This document shows positions 27,230-36,745 of a stretch of 64,000 nucleotides of DNA, piece by piece. Positions within the stretch are counted from its first letter, which is position 1; the number at the start of each line of letters is the position of its first letter. This DNA is from Micromonospora peucetia (GTDB lineage: Bacteria > Actinomycetota > Actinomycetes > Mycobacteriales > Micromonosporaceae), in contig NZ_FMIC01000002.1 in NCBI RefSeq assembly GCF_900091625.1, positions 3,534,001-3,598,000 of the forward strand, read 5' to 3'. Position numbers and translations under genes: made by a program. The notes below the pieces were generated by a model. That model did not search any database and had not been told where the DNA came from. It saw nothing but the letters and a program-made list of their open reading frames with translations.

Positions 27230-29098
27230 ATGGCTGGGCGGATCCGGGACGAGGACATCGCGCTGGTCCGGGAACGCAGCTCGATCGCCGACGTCATCTC
27301 CGAGACGGTGACCTTGAAGTCGGCCGGCGGCGGCAACCTCAAGGGGCTGTGCCCGTTCCACGACGAGAAGAGCCCGTCGTTCAACGTCTCGCCCGCCCGC
27401 AACGTCTGGTACTGCTTCGGCTGCGGCGCCGGCGGCGACGCGATCAAGTTCCTGATGGACGCCGAGCACCTCAGCTTCGTCGAGTCGGTCGAGCGGCTCG
27501 CCGACCGGGCCGGCATCCAGCTGCGCTACGTCGAGGGCGACTCCGCCGCGCCGCGCCCGCGCCCGCAGCACGGGCAGCGGCAGCGCCTCGTCGCCGCGCA
27601 CGCCGCCGCCGTCGACTTCTACCGCGCCCAGCTCACCACCGCGGGCGCGCGCCCGGCCCGGGAGTTCCTGGCCCGGCGCGGCTTCGACCGGGCCGCCGCC
27701 GAGCGCTACGGCTGCGGCTTCGCCCCGGACGCCTGGGACCTGCTCACCAAGCACCTGCGCCAGCAGGGCTTCAGCCACGACGAGCTGGTCACCGCCGGGC
27801 TGTCCCGGCCGTCGCGTTCCGGCACCCTGATCGACCGGTTCCGCCGCCGGCTGATGTGGCCGATCCGCGACCTCTCCGGTGACGTGATCGGCTTCGGCGC
27901 CCGCAAGCTCTTCGACGACGACGACGGCCCGAAATACCTGAACACCCCCGAGACGCCCATCTACAAGAAGTCACACGTCCTCTACGGCATCGACCAGGCC
28001 AAGCGGGAGATCGCCAAGCAGGGCAAGGTGGTCGTGGTCGAGGGCTACACCGACGTGATGGCCTGTCACCTGGCCGGGGTGCCGACGGCCGTGGCGACCT
28101 GCGGCACGGCGTTCGGCGCGGACCACATCGGCGCGCTGCGCCGGTTGCTGCTGGACACCGACGCCGTGGCGGGCGAGGTCATCTTCACCTTCGACGGGGA
28201 CGCCGCCGGCCAGAAGGCCGCGCTGCGCGCCTTCGAGGACGACCAGCGTTTCGTCGGGCGCACCTTCATCGCGGTCAGCCCCGACAACATGGACCCGTGC
28301 GACCTGCGCCTGGCCAAGGGCGACCTGGCGGTCCGCGACCTGGTCGCCCGCCGCGAGCCGCTGGTCGACTTCGCGCTCCGCCACGTGATCAACCGGTACG
28401 ACCTCGACACCGTCGACGGCCGGGTGGAGGCGATGCGCCGGGCCGCACCGCTGGTCGCCAAGCTCAAGGACCGGGAGAAGCGCCCCGAGTACGTCCGCAA
28501 GCTCGCCGGTGATCTCGGCATGGAGATCGAGCCGGTGCAACGGGCCGTGCTGGCCGCAGCGTCGGCCACGGCCGGGAGGGACGCCGCGCCGGCGCCCCGC
28601 CCCGCCCCGGCCGAGCCGGTCATCGACAACCCGCACTCGATGGTCGAACGGGAGGCGCTGAAGCTCGCCCTCCAGGAGCCGGTGCTGGCCGGGCCGATGT
28701 TCGACGCGGTCGAGGCGTCGGACTACCGGCACCCCGTACACGCGGCGGTGCGGGCGGCTGTCGCGGCTGCCGGCGGGGCCGCCACGGCGGCCGGCGGCGC
28801 GGTCTGGATCGAGTCGGTCCGCGACGCCTGCGAGGACCTGGCGGCCCGGGCGCTCGTCGGCGAACTGGCCGTGGAGCCGCTGCGCATCGACGGCGAGCCC
28901 GACCCGCGCTACGTCTCGGTCACCGTGGCCCGGTTGCAGTGGGGCTCGGTGACCAGCCGGATCAGGGACCTGAAGTCCCGGATCCAGCGGATCAACCCGG
29001 TCAACAACAAGGACGAGTACTTCGCCGCCTTCGGCGAGCTGCTCTCGCTGGAGCAGCACGCCCGGGCGTTGCGCGAGCAGGCCGCGGGAGGGCTGTGA
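27230..29098 (+). CDS. dnaG: DNA primase
   Basis: Protein of 622 residues that lays RNA primers at the replication fork. The N-terminal CHC2 zinc finger is intact (CPFHDEKSPSF then YCFGCGAGGD), followed by the primase core with YTDVMACHLAG, TFDGDAAGQKAA and DPCDLR of the TOPRIM domain, and a C-terminal helicase-binding region. ATG at 27230 follows GAGGGGG; earlier in-frame codons are not conserved-looking. The stop overlaps the ATG of the next gene (TGATG). Neighbouring dgt is also a common actinobacterial partner. Confidence 0.97.
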   Translation: MAGRIRDEDIALVRERSSIADVISETVTLKSAGGGNLKGLCPFHDEKSPSFNVSPARNVWYCFGCGAGGDAIKFLMDAEHLSFVESVERLADRAGIQLRYVEGDSAAPRPRPQHGQRQRLVAAHAAAVDFYRAQLTTAGARPAREFLARRGFDRAAAERYGCGFAPDAWDLLTKHLRQQGFSHDELVTAGLSRPSRSGTLIDRFRRRLMWPIRDLSGDVIGFGARKLFDDDDGPKYLNTPETPIYKKSHVLYGIDQAKREIAKQGKVVVVEGYTDVMACHLAGVPTAVATCGTAFGADHIGALRRLLLDTDAVAGEVIFTFDGDAAGQKAALRAFEDDQRFVGRTFIAVSPDNMDPCDLRLAKGDLAVRDLVARREPLVDFALRHVINRYDLDTVDGRVEAMRRAAPLVAKLKDREKRPEYVRKLAGDLGMEIEPVQRAVLAAASATAGRDAAPAPRPAPAEPVIDNPHSMVEREALKLALQEPVLAGPMFDAVEASDYRHPVHAAVRAAVAAAGGAATAAGGAVWIESVRDACEDLAARALVGELAVEPLRIDGEPDPRYVSVTVARLQWGSVTSRIRDLKSRIQRINPVNNKDEYFAAFGELLSLEQHARALREQAAGGL

Positions 29099-29634
29099 TG
29101 GGACTGTTCCGCCGCAAGCCGAAGCTGCCCCCGGCCGACCGGCCGCCGCTGGCCGCCGACGAGCGGGTGCTCGCCTGGGCGGCGGTCGGCGACGGCCAGG
29201 GCGACGGCGTGGTGGTGGCCAGCAACCTCGGGCTCTGGCTGCCCGGCCGGGCGCACCGGCTGGGCTGGCACGACGTCCTCAAAGCGGTCTGGTCCGGCCG
29301 GGAACTGACGGTGACGCCGGCCGAGCGGCTCGCCGAGCGCGACAGCTATCTGGTGGTGGCCGACTGCCCGGCCGAGAGCTACCTGCTGCTCGACCCGGGG
29401 GAGCTGCCACACCAGGTGCGGGAGCGGGTCACCCGGTCGGTGGCGTACACCCGGCACCATCCGGTGCCCGGTGGCGCCGGCCGGGTCGCGGCGCGTCGGG
29501 TGCCGGGGGTGGACGGCCTCACGTGGACGGTCCGTTTCGACCCCGGCACCCCGACGGACGACCCCGAGGTGTTCGCCGAGACGGACCGCCTCGTGGCGGA
29601 CGCCCGCGCCGCCACCGCCCCGGCGGACGTCTGA
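29098..29634 (+). CDS. Conserved protein of unknown function coupled to dnaG
   Basis: Protein of 178 residues with no membrane segment. It opens with a basic MGLFRRKPKLP and has a PH-like alternation of strands (DERVLAWAAVGDGQGDGVVVASNLGLWLPG, RLGWHDVLKAVWSGRELTVT). The C-terminal half contains HQVRERVTRSVAYTRHHPVP. Proteins of this type sit directly after dnaG in many actinomycetes, but I know of no assigned function. The start ATG overlaps the dnaG stop by one base, so the two are translationally coupled and probably share regulation. Confidence 0.78.
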   Translation: MGLFRRKPKLPPADRPPLAADERVLAWAAVGDGQGDGVVVASNLGLWLPGRAHRLGWHDVLKAVWSGRELTVTPAERLAERDSYLVVADCPAESYLLLDPGELPHQVRERVTRSVAYTRHHPVPGGAGRVAARRVPGVDGLTWTVRFDPGTPTDDPEVFAETDRLVADARAATAPADV

Positions 29635-29644
29635 CCGGCGCGGC

Positions 29645-30616
29645 TCACCCGCTCTGGTAGAACCGGGCGGCCCCCGGGTGCAGCGGAATCGGGTCGGTGC
29701 CGGCGGCGCTCTGCTGGGTGAAGTTGCCGCCCTCCCGGTGCACGCTGACCAGGTCCGCCTGGTAGGTGAAGAGCAGCCGGGTCAGGTCGTACGCCAACTG
29801 GTCGGGCATGTCGGCGTTGACCAGGATGACGTTCGCCACCGTGACCGTCGGGGTGTCGCTCTTCGTCTTGTAGACGTCCTTCGGCAGCTCCGCCGTGGTG
29901 TAGACCGATCCGTGCCGCGCGGTGAGCGGCTCCATCAGGTCGACGAGCGGCAGCAGTGCGTACGTGCCGGGGGCGCTGGAGATCAGGTCGGCGATGCCCG
30001 GCGTGGGCAGGCCACCGGAGAAGAACATCGCGTCGAGCGTGCCGGCCCGCATCCGCGTCACCGTCTCCGGCAGGGACAGCGTGGCCCGGCGGACGTCCCG
30101 GTCCGGGTCGAGCCCGGCGGCGGTCAGCAGGCGCCCGGCGATGATGTCCGTGCCGGACTTCGGCGAACCGGTGGAGACCCGCTTCCCGCGCAGCTCCGAC
30201 AGCTTGGTGATCTCCGCGTCGGCGCGGACGATCACGTGGGTGTAGTTGCTGTAGACCCGGGCCAGCGCCCGGACCGGCTGTGGCTGGCCCTCGAAGGCCC
30301 CACGCCCCTGAACGGCGTCCGCCGCCGTGTCGGCGAGACTGAAGGCGATCTCCATGTCGCCGCTGGCCAGCCGGTTGACGTTCTCCACCGACGCTCCGGT
30401 CGGCTCGGCCCGCGCCTCGTAGCCGGGCAGGTGGCGGGTGATCACGTCCGCGTAGCCGCCGCCGAGCTGGTAGTAGACGCCGGTGGTGTTGCCGGTGGCG
30501 AGGAAGATCCGGCCGTCGTGCCAGGGCTGTGGCCCGGCCTCGTCCGTGCCGCAGCCGGCGGCGGCGAGCATGGTCGCCAGCAGGGCCGCCAACAGCCGGG
30601 AGGGCCGTCCGGTCAC
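29645..30616 (-). CDS. TAXI-family TRAP transporter solute-binding lipoprotein (second copy)
   Basis: Lipoprotein of 323 residues with lipobox LAAAGC near residue 22. TAXI-family motifs are present: FLATGNTTGVYYQLGG, TEPTGASVENVNRL, GDMEIAFSLADTAADAVQG, GKRVSTGSPKSGTDIIAGRLL and MFFSGGLPTPG. Such proteins deliver small carboxylates or related solutes to a TRAP permease. It is the last gene of a five-gene minus-strand operon; its GTG start overlaps the roadblock gene stop by four bases. It is about 40 percent alike, by eye, to the TAXI protein at 33513-34532, so it may be a diverged paralogue working as a sensor partner. Confidence 0.88.
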   Translation of the reverse strand: MTGRPSRLLAALLATMLAAAGCGTDEAGPQPWHDGRIFLATGNTTGVYYQLGGGYADVITRHLPGYEARAEPTGASVENVNRLASGDMEIAFSLADTAADAVQGRGAFEGQPQPVRALARVYSNYTHVIVRADAEITKLSELRGKRVSTGSPKSGTDIIAGRLLTAAGLDPDRDVRRATLSLPETVTRMRAGTLDAMFFSGGLPTPGIADLISSAPGTYALLPLVDLMEPLTARHGSVYTTAELPKDVYKTKSDTPTVTVANVILVNADMPDQLAYDLTRLLFTYQADLVSVHREGGNFTQQSAAGTDPIPLHPGAARFYQSG

Positions 30617-31005
30617 GCCCGGACCGCCGGCTCCAGGGCCTCCGCGACCCGCTGGACCAGCATGGCGGTCTCGTAGCCGATCTGGCCGAGGTCACAGCCG
30701 GGTGCGGCGAGCACCCCGACGAGCGCGCGCTCGCCGACCGCCATCACCAGCAGCACGCCGCCGTCCATGTCGACGATCTGCTGGCGGACCCGGCCGGCCG
30801 ACATCAGCCGGGCGGCACCGATGGTCAGGCTGGCCAGGCCGCTGATCACGGCGGAGAGCTGGTCCACCTGGTCGGTCGCGAGATGGGGCGAGGCCGCCAG
30901 CCGCAGCCCGTCACCGGAGACCGCGAGGGCGTGCGACACGTCCGGCACCTGCTCGGCGAAGTTGGCCAGGAGCCAGTCCAGGCCGGCGCTCACGGATGGG
31001 GTCAT
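30613..31005 (-). CDS. Roadblock/LC7-domain protein, CvnB-like
   Basis: Small protein of 130 residues made entirely of a roadblock domain: LDWLLANFAEQVPDVSHALAVSGDGLRLAASPHL, LSAVISGLASLTIGAARLM, then QQIVDMDGGVLLVMAVGERALVGVLAAPGCDLGQIGYETAML. This is the CvnB component of actinobacterial conservons, which normally comprise kinase, roadblock, DUF742 protein and GTPase. Here only the kinase and roadblock are present. The ATG overlaps the kinase stop and its own stop overlaps the next TAXI gene, so all are coupled. Confidence 0.88.
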   Translation of the reverse strand: MTPSVSAGLDWLLANFAEQVPDVSHALAVSGDGLRLAASPHLATDQVDQLSAVISGLASLTIGAARLMSAGRVRQQIVDMDGGVLLVMAVGERALVGVLAAPGCDLGQIGYETAMLVQRVAEALEPAVRA

Positions 31006-33443
31006 GGGGTTCTCCTGGGGGGTGTTGTCTGGGTACGTCGGGTCGCGGCGGCCACTCCCTCGGCGAGCGAGGAAAGCCGGGACCGTACGACCTCGGGGTC
31101 GAGCAGGTCACCCGCCGGACGCGCCAGCGGGGCCTCGTGCAGCGGGGCCGGCAGCTGGCCGCCCCGGGTGCGGCGGGGCAGCCCGGCCCCGGTGACCGGG
31201 GGCGGGGTCGACGCGGCGTACGGCGGCGCGGTGCCGCCGGCCGGCCCGGTCGCTCGCGCGCCGAGCACCGGGAGCGCGACCGTCGGCGCGTGGTGGACGC
31301 TGGCCAGGTCGGGCAGGGCGGCGGGGTCACCGGTCCCGGTCCGGGGCCGGAACCAGGCGGTCTGCGCGGCGGCGACCGGCGCCTGCGTGCGCACGCCGGG
31401 CCCGGGCGGCGGCGTCTGCACGCGAACCTGCGGGACGGGTGGCGCCTGCGCGCGCATCTCCAACGCGACCGGTGCCGGCGTACGCGCCTCCTGGGCGGGG
31501 CGCGGGGCGACCGCCTCGACGCGGGTCAGGGCCGACTCCGGGATGTCGACCTGCGCGACGGTGCCCGCGCCGCTGTTGCGCAGCTGCACCCGGACCCCGT
31601 GCCGGGCCGCCAGGTGGGCCACCACGTGCAGGCCCATGCTGCCGGCCGAGGCGCTGGAGAGCATCGCGGGAGCGAGCAGCCGCTCGTTGATCGTGGCGAG
31701 CCGGCTGTCGCTGATGCCGATGCCCTGGTCGTGCACGCGCAGTGTGAGGCCGTCGATCGTGCGCCGGCCGTCGACGTGCACCGGGGAGTCCGGCGGGGAG
31801 TAGACGGTGGCGTTCTCCAGCAGCTCGGCGAGGAGGTGGACCAGGTTGCCCACTGCGGTGGCGTGCACCGCGGCGGTCGGCACGTCCATCTCCACCCGCG
31901 GGTAGTCCTCGATCTCCGAGGCGGCCGCCCGGACCACGTCGGCGAGCAGGTGGGCGCCGTCGTGCGTACGGCCGGGCTCCCCGCCGGCGAGGACCAGGAG
32001 GTTCTCCCCGTTGCGCCGCATCCGGGCGGCGAGGTGGTCCAGCGCGAAGAGCCGGGCCAGCGCGTCCGGGTCGGTCTCCTCGCGTTCGAACTCGTCGAGC
32101 AGCCGCAGCTGCCGGGTGATCAGGGTACGGATGCGCCGGGCCAGGGCCTCGGCCATCCGGGTCACGTCCATCCGGACCTCGGCCTGCTCACCGGCCAGGC
32201 GTAGGGCCGCCCGGTTGACCGTGTCGAAGGCCTGGGCGACCTGGGCGATCTCGTCCCGGCCCTGCCCGATGCCGGCGGTCAGCCGGGTGGCCGCGCCGTC
32301 GGCCGGCGCGCCGTCGCCGGCCGCGATCGCGGTGATCCGCTCCGGCAGTTCGCGGTGTGCCATGGTGAGTGCCGCCACCCGCAGCCGGCGCAGCCGACGG
32401 CTGGTGCGGACGGCGAGCAGCACGGCGGCGGTCAACGAGGCCAGTGCGACGGCGGTGGTCGCGCCACCGGTGGCCAGGGCCCGCTGTTGGGCGTCCCGGG
32501 CCAGGCCGGCGGCCTTGCGGTCGAGTTCCTCCGAGAGTTCCCGGCCGAGCAGGTTGTACCGCCGGATGGCCCCGCTCTGGGCCACGTACCAGGCGTCGCC
32601 GTCGGTCCTCAGCCCGGCGGGCTCGGTCTCCACGTTGAGCGCGCTGTCGCGCATCCGCCGGGCGGTGGAGACGTCGGTGCCGGCCACCAGCCGGGTGTAC
32701 GTGTCCGCCGCCGACCGGCCGGCGATCCGGGAGAACTCGGCCTGGCGCTGCTCCTGCGCGCCCCGCAGCTGGCCGAGGCGGACCAGTTCCCCGTTCGCCA
32801 GCGCGCCCCGTACGAAGACGGTGCGCAGCAGGTCGCGTTCCACGGCGGCGAGGTGCTCCTGGGCGGCCACCGAGGCCACCTCCCGCGCCCCGTTGGCCAG
32901 CTCCAGGTCGCGGAGCTGGGCCGGCAGCGCGTCGGCGACGGCGAGCAGCGACTCGACCAGCGACAGGTAGGTCGGGTCGGCGGTGGTGCCGCCCAGCGCG
33001 GACCCGCGGGCCGGTTCGAGCTGGCCGAGCTGCGCGTCTGCGCCGTCGAGCACCTGGCGAAGGTCGGGGGCGGCCCGGCGGGCGTCCCGGCTGGAGTCGC
33101 GGTACCGCTCGACGGACGTGTCGACCCGCCGTCGCTGCGCGTCGACGAGGGGACGCCCGGCGGTGCCGCCCCGCTGGCGCAGGGCCGCCGTCTCGCCGAG
33201 TTCCCGTTCCAGCTCGTGGACCAGGCGCACGGTGGCGGTCGCGGTACCGGCCAGCACCCGGGCGCGGTCCGCGTCGTCGGAGGCGTCCAGGGCGGTGGCG
33301 GTCTGGGTCGCCCCCAGCACCACCAGGCCGACCGTGGCCACCAGGATGGGCGCGAGCAGTTGGGTGCGTACCGACCACAGGCGGTCGGTGTGGTCGGCAG
33401 GCCGGTGGTGCCGGCGTACGCGGCCGGTGGTGGGGAGCGACAC
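31002..33443 (-). CDS. Nitrate/nitrite-sensing-domain histidine kinase, CvnA-like
   Basis: Membrane sensor kinase of 813 residues. Layout: short basic cytoplasmic N-terminus, membrane helix at about residues 28-50, an extracytoplasmic NIT-type helical sensor of about 260 residues, a second helix (TTAVALASLTAAVLLAV, near residue 330), HAMP-like linker, a conservon-type dimerisation region (LFALDHLAARMRRNGENLLVLAG), an HATPase domain with N-box LLENATVYSPPDSPV and G-box VHDQGIGISDSRL, then about 180 residues rich in Pro, Ala and Arg. It probably signals through the roadblock protein encoded next. The ligand is unknown; NIT domains are named for nitrate sensing. GTG at 33443 has GGAAGG six bases upstream. 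Confidence 0.87.
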   Translation of the reverse strand: MSLPTTGRVRRHHRPADHTDRLWSVRTQLLAPILVATVGLVVLGATQTATALDASDDADRARVLAGTATATVRLVHELERELGETAALRQRGGTAGRPLVDAQRRRVDTSVERYRDSSRDARRAAPDLRQVLDGADAQLGQLEPARGSALGGTTADPTYLSLVESLLAVADALPAQLRDLELANGAREVASVAAQEHLAAVERDLLRTVFVRGALANGELVRLGQLRGAQEQRQAEFSRIAGRSAADTYTRLVAGTDVSTARRMRDSALNVETEPAGLRTDGDAWYVAQSGAIRRYNLLGRELSEELDRKAAGLARDAQQRALATGGATTAVALASLTAAVLLAVRTSRRLRRLRVAALTMAHRELPERITAIAAGDGAPADGAATRLTAGIGQGRDEIAQVAQAFDTVNRAALRLAGEQAEVRMDVTRMAEALARRIRTLITRQLRLLDEFEREETDPDALARLFALDHLAARMRRNGENLLVLAGGEPGRTHDGAHLLADVVRAAASEIEDYPRVEMDVPTAAVHATAVGNLVHLLAELLENATVYSPPDSPVHVDGRRTIDGLTLRVHDQGIGISDSRLATINERLLAPAMLSSASAGSMGLHVVAHLAARHGVRVQLRNSGAGTVAQVDIPESALTRVEAVAPRPAQEARTPAPVALEMRAQAPPVPQVRVQTPPPGPGVRTQAPVAAAQTAWFRPRTGTGDPAALPDLASVHHAPTVALPVLGARATGPAGGTAPPYAASTPPPVTGAGLPRRTRGGQLPAPLHEAPLARPAGDLLDPEVVRSRLSSLAEGVAAATRRTQTTPPRRTP

Positions 33444-33512
33444 TCGGGCCTTCCGGGGGGTGTGGTCGGGGGTGCCGGGTCCGGGCGGGCGGCCCGGACC
33501 CGGCACCGAGGA

Positions 33513-34532
33513 TCAGCTGGCGCCGAGGTCCTGCAACGCCTTGGCCGCGCCGCGGTGCAGCGGTACGGGGTCGGTCTTGCGGGCGTTGTCCAGGCTGATG
33601 CCCTTGGCGGCCGGGTTGGCCTGGGCCAGGGCGTCCTTCTTGTCGAACACGGTGCGGGCGATCGCGCAGGCCACGTTCGCGTTGAGGTCCTTGCGGACCA
33701 GCAGCACGTTCGGCACCACGATGGTCGGGGTGGCCGCGGCGGTCTTGTAGATGTCCGCGGCGATGGTCCCGGCCTGGTACGCCGGGTTGATCTCGGCCAT
33801 CTTCGGCAGCAGCGGGGTGATGTCGATGAACTTCACCTTGTCCCCGGCGGTGGTGAACAGGTCCGTCAGGCCGCCCGTGGGCACCCCGCCCGACCAGAAC
33901 AGGCCGTCGATGCTGCCGTCCTTGACACCCTCGACGGTCTTGGTCAGGTCGAGCCGCTGTGCCTGGACGTCCTTGGCCGGGTCGAGGCCGGCGGCCTCCA
34001 GCAGCCGGTTGGCGATGACCTCGGTGCCGGACTTGGGTGAGCCGGTCGAGATCTTCTTGCCCTTCATGTCGGCGACCGAGTTGATCCCCGAGTCGGCCCG
34101 GACGACGACCTGCGTGTAGTTGTCGTAGATCCGCGCGAGTGCCTCGACCGGCTGCGGGGCCGTGAAGGTGCCCTTGCCCTGCACCGCGTTGACCGCCGTG
34201 TCGAAGAGCGAGAAGGCGACGTCGTACTGGCCGCCGACGAGCTGCTCGATGTTCTGCACCGAGGCGCCGGTCTCGGCGGCGGTGCCGGTCAGCTTGCCCT
34301 CGGTCGCCCCGGAGAGCTGAGTGGCCAGGGCGTTGCCGACCACGTAGTAGACGCCGGTGGCGTTGCCGGTGGCGATGCCGACACGGGTGCTGTCGGTGAC
34401 CTTGCAGGTGATCTCACTGGCGGCGTCGTCCTTGGTCGCGCCGTCCTGCCGGCCTCCGCAACCGGTGGCGCCCGTCGCGACGAGGGCCAGCACACCAATC
34501 CCCGCTGCGATCCGCACGTTGATCCGTCTCAC
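33513..34532 (-). CDS. TAXI-family TRAP transporter solute-binding lipoprotein (first copy)
   Basis: Lipoprotein of 339 residues with lipobox TGATGC near residue 23. Motifs match the TAXI family: GIATGNATGVYYVVGNALA, GTAAETGASVQNIEQL, YDVAFSLFDTAVNAVQGKG, GKKISTGSPKSGTEVIANRLLEAAGLD and LFWSGGVPTGG. It captures the substrate, probably a small organic acid, for the fused permease whose stop codon overlaps its GTG start. A GGAGGAAG ribosome binding site is present. About 70 bases separate it from the kinase gene downstream. Confidence 0.9.
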   Translation of the reverse strand: MRRINVRIAAGIGVLALVATGATGCGGRQDGATKDDAASEITCKVTDSTRVGIATGNATGVYYVVGNALATQLSGATEGKLTGTAAETGASVQNIEQLVGGQYDVAFSLFDTAVNAVQGKGTFTAPQPVEALARIYDNYTQVVVRADSGINSVADMKGKKISTGSPKSGTEVIANRLLEAAGLDPAKDVQAQRLDLTKTVEGVKDGSIDGLFWSGGVPTGGLTDLFTTAGDKVKFIDITPLLPKMAEINPAYQAGTIAADIYKTAAATPTIVVPNVLLVRKDLNANVACAIARTVFDKKDALAQANPAAKGISLDNARKTDPVPLHRGAAKALQDLGAS

Positions 34533-36745
34533 TGTTCTTCCTCCCCATGGTTCACCGTTGGTCCTGCTGACGGTCCGCCGGTCCGGCCGGCGGAACCGCG
34601 TCTGACGAGCACACCCGCCACCATGACGGCAGCCAGGACGGCGCCGATCGCGACGGGCACGGGTTCGAGCCAGAGCAGCGTCAGTCCGGCGAGCGCGCCG
34701 AGAATCCGCTCCGGGGTGCCGGCCGGGCCGACGCCGGGCAGCCAGCCGCCCGCCGCCACCGCCAGCACGGCGACGCTGAGCGCGGCGATCGTCGCGGCGA
34801 CGGCGATCCGCTGCGGGCCCCCGATACCGAGCAGCCCGAGGCCGGTCGGGGTGACCACGAAGGCGAGCGGGATGAGGTAGGCCGGCAGGGCGTACCGCAG
34901 GGTCTGCCACATGGTCGGCACCAGCCGGCCGCCGGTCACCGCGGCGGCGGCCACCGCGGCGAGCGCGGTCGGTGGGGACGCCTCGGACAGTACGGCGAAG
35001 TAGAAGACGAACATCGCCGCGGCGGGCGCGCTGACGCCCAGGTCCAGCAGGGCCGGGCCGATGATCACCCAGCCGATCACGAACGAGGCGGTGACCGGCA
35101 CGGCCAGCCCGAGCAGGGTGAGGGCGACGGCGGCGAGCAGCGCGGTGAGCGCCAGCACCACGGCCGGCTCGGAGCTGACGGCCTGGGCGCCGCTGACCAG
35201 CAGCGCAGCCGCCTGGGGGCCGAGGCCGGTCTTGGTGGTGGTGGCGGTGATGATGCCCGCGGCGGCGCAGACCGCGCTCACCGCGAGCACCCCGCGCACC
35301 CCGGCGCTCAGCGCGGCGAGCAGGCGGGCCGGGGTGAGCCGGTGCCGACGGTCGAGGAAGGACAGCACGGCGGCCAGGATGGTGGCCAGCACCACGGACC
35401 TCGTCGCGGAGAAGCCGACGGCGAGCAGCCCGACGATCGCGAAGAGCGAGAGGAAGTGGTAGCCGAACCGGGCCAGCAGTTGACCGGCGGAGGCCGTGTC
35501 GATGACGACGGGCCGCACGCCCGAGCGCCGGGCGTCGATCTCCACCGCGAGAAGGATGCCGAGGTAGTAGAGCACCGTCGGGACGGTGGCCCAGCCGAGC
35601 ACCTGGAGGTATGACACGCCGAGGTACTCGGCGATGATGAAGGCCGCCGCGCCGAGGGTGGGCGGGGAGAGGATCGCCCCGACGCCGGCCGCGGCGAGCA
35701 TGCCACCTGCCCGCTCCGGCGGGTAGCCGGCCCGCTTGAGGACGGGCCAGGTGACCGCGCCGATGCTGACCGTCGTCGCCGCGCCGGACCCGGAGACGGT
35801 GCCGAGCAGGAACCCGGAGGCGACGGCCGTGCGCCCGGCGGCCGTGCGCGAGCGCCGGAAGGCGGCGGCGGACAGCTCCACGAAGAACCGGCCGGCCCCG
35901 GAGAGGTCCAGCACCGCGCCGTAGATGGTGAACAGCACGATGTACGTCGCCGCGACGTCGAGCGGGGTGCCGTAGAACCCGCTGTCGGAGTTGTAGAGGC
36001 CGTCGACGATCTGCCCGAAGTCGAGGCCCGCGTGGGCCACCGGCCAGGACTGGGGCAGCAGGCCGCCGTAGTAGCCGTAACCGAGGAAGACCACGCAGAC
36101 CGCCGGCAGGATCCATCCGGTGGTGCGCCGGCACGCCTCCAACAGCAGGAGCAGCAGGATGGTGCCCATCGCCACGTCCATGCCGACCAGCAGGCCCTGC
36201 CGATCGAGGAAGGCGTCGTACCCGCCGCCGCCGTCGGCCAGGCCGACGGGCAGCACCGGGTAGAGGCAGCTGACCAGCGCCGCGACGGCAAGGAGCCAAT
36301 CCAGCAGGGTGGGGCCCCGGTGCCTGGGTCGCTCCGTGGGCGGGGCGTCGGTCGGCTCGTCGGCACCCGTGCGGCGCAGTCGCCGGGGCAGTCGCAGATC
36401 CGCCGGGTACGCCAGGAAGACCATCGGCAGGATGCCGGCCAGGAAGATGATGAGGTAGAACTTGCTCCCCTGCGGCAGCGGATTGAACACCTGCCAGAGC
36501 GCGAGCAGCGCGATAGCCAACGTCGTTCCGGTGACCAGCACGCCGATCGGACCGGCGAGTTCCCGTCCGGGTTTCTCGTCCTCGAACTGCGCGGCGAGTT
36601 CGCGTGGATCGGGTGCGGCGCCGTCTGGATCGGTCCGATCGTCCGCCTCGGGTGGCAACGAAACCGGGCCGTTGTCCGGAATGGACAGTGGGCCCACTGT
36701 GGACGGCTGTGGGGTGGACTCGCCGGAGGAACGCACTGGTGGCAC
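34529..36745 (-). CDS. TRAP transporter permease, fused 4TM/12TM
   Basis: Integral membrane protein of about 738 residues: a hydrophilic N-terminal region rich in Pro, Asp and Arg, the small-subunit part with four helices (GPIGVLVTGTTLAIALLALW onward), then the large DctM-like part with GSGAATTVSIGAVTWPVLKRAGYPPERAGGM and FYFAVLSEASPPTALAA, typical of fused TRAP permeases that pair with TAXI proteins. It imports the TAXI-bound solute with sodium or protons. The start is uncertain: GTG at 36745 or 36736, neither with a clear ribosome binding site. It is the first gene of the operon. Confidence 0.87.
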   Translation of the reverse strand: MPPVRSSGESTPQPSTVGPLSIPDNGPVSLPPEADDRTDPDGAAPDPRELAAQFEDEKPGRELAGPIGVLVTGTTLAIALLALWQVFNPLPQGSKFYLIIFLAGILPMVFLAYPADLRLPRRLRRTGADEPTDAPPTERPRHRGPTLLDWLLAVAALVSCLYPVLPVGLADGGGGYDAFLDRQGLLVGMDVAMGTILLLLLLEACRRTTGWILPAVCVVFLGYGYYGGLLPQSWPVAHAGLDFGQIVDGLYNSDSGFYGTPLDVAATYIVLFTIYGAVLDLSGAGRFFVELSAAAFRRSRTAAGRTAVASGFLLGTVSGSGAATTVSIGAVTWPVLKRAGYPPERAGGMLAAAGVGAILSPPTLGAAAFIIAEYLGVSYLQVLGWATVPTVLYYLGILLAVEIDARRSGVRPVVIDTASAGQLLARFGYHFLSLFAIVGLLAVGFSATRSVVLATILAAVLSFLDRRHRLTPARLLAALSAGVRGVLAVSAVCAAAGIITATTTKTGLGPQAAALLVSGAQAVSSEPAVVLALTALLAAVALTLLGLAVPVTASFVIGWVIIGPALLDLGVSAPAAAMFVFYFAVLSEASPPTALAAVAAAAVTGGRLVPTMWQTLRYALPAYLIPLAFVVTPTGLGLLGIGGPQRIAVAATIAALSVAVLAVAAGGWLPGVGPAGTPERILGALAGLTLLWLEPVPVAIGAVLAAVMVAGVLVRRGSAGRTGGPSAGPTVNHGEEEQ

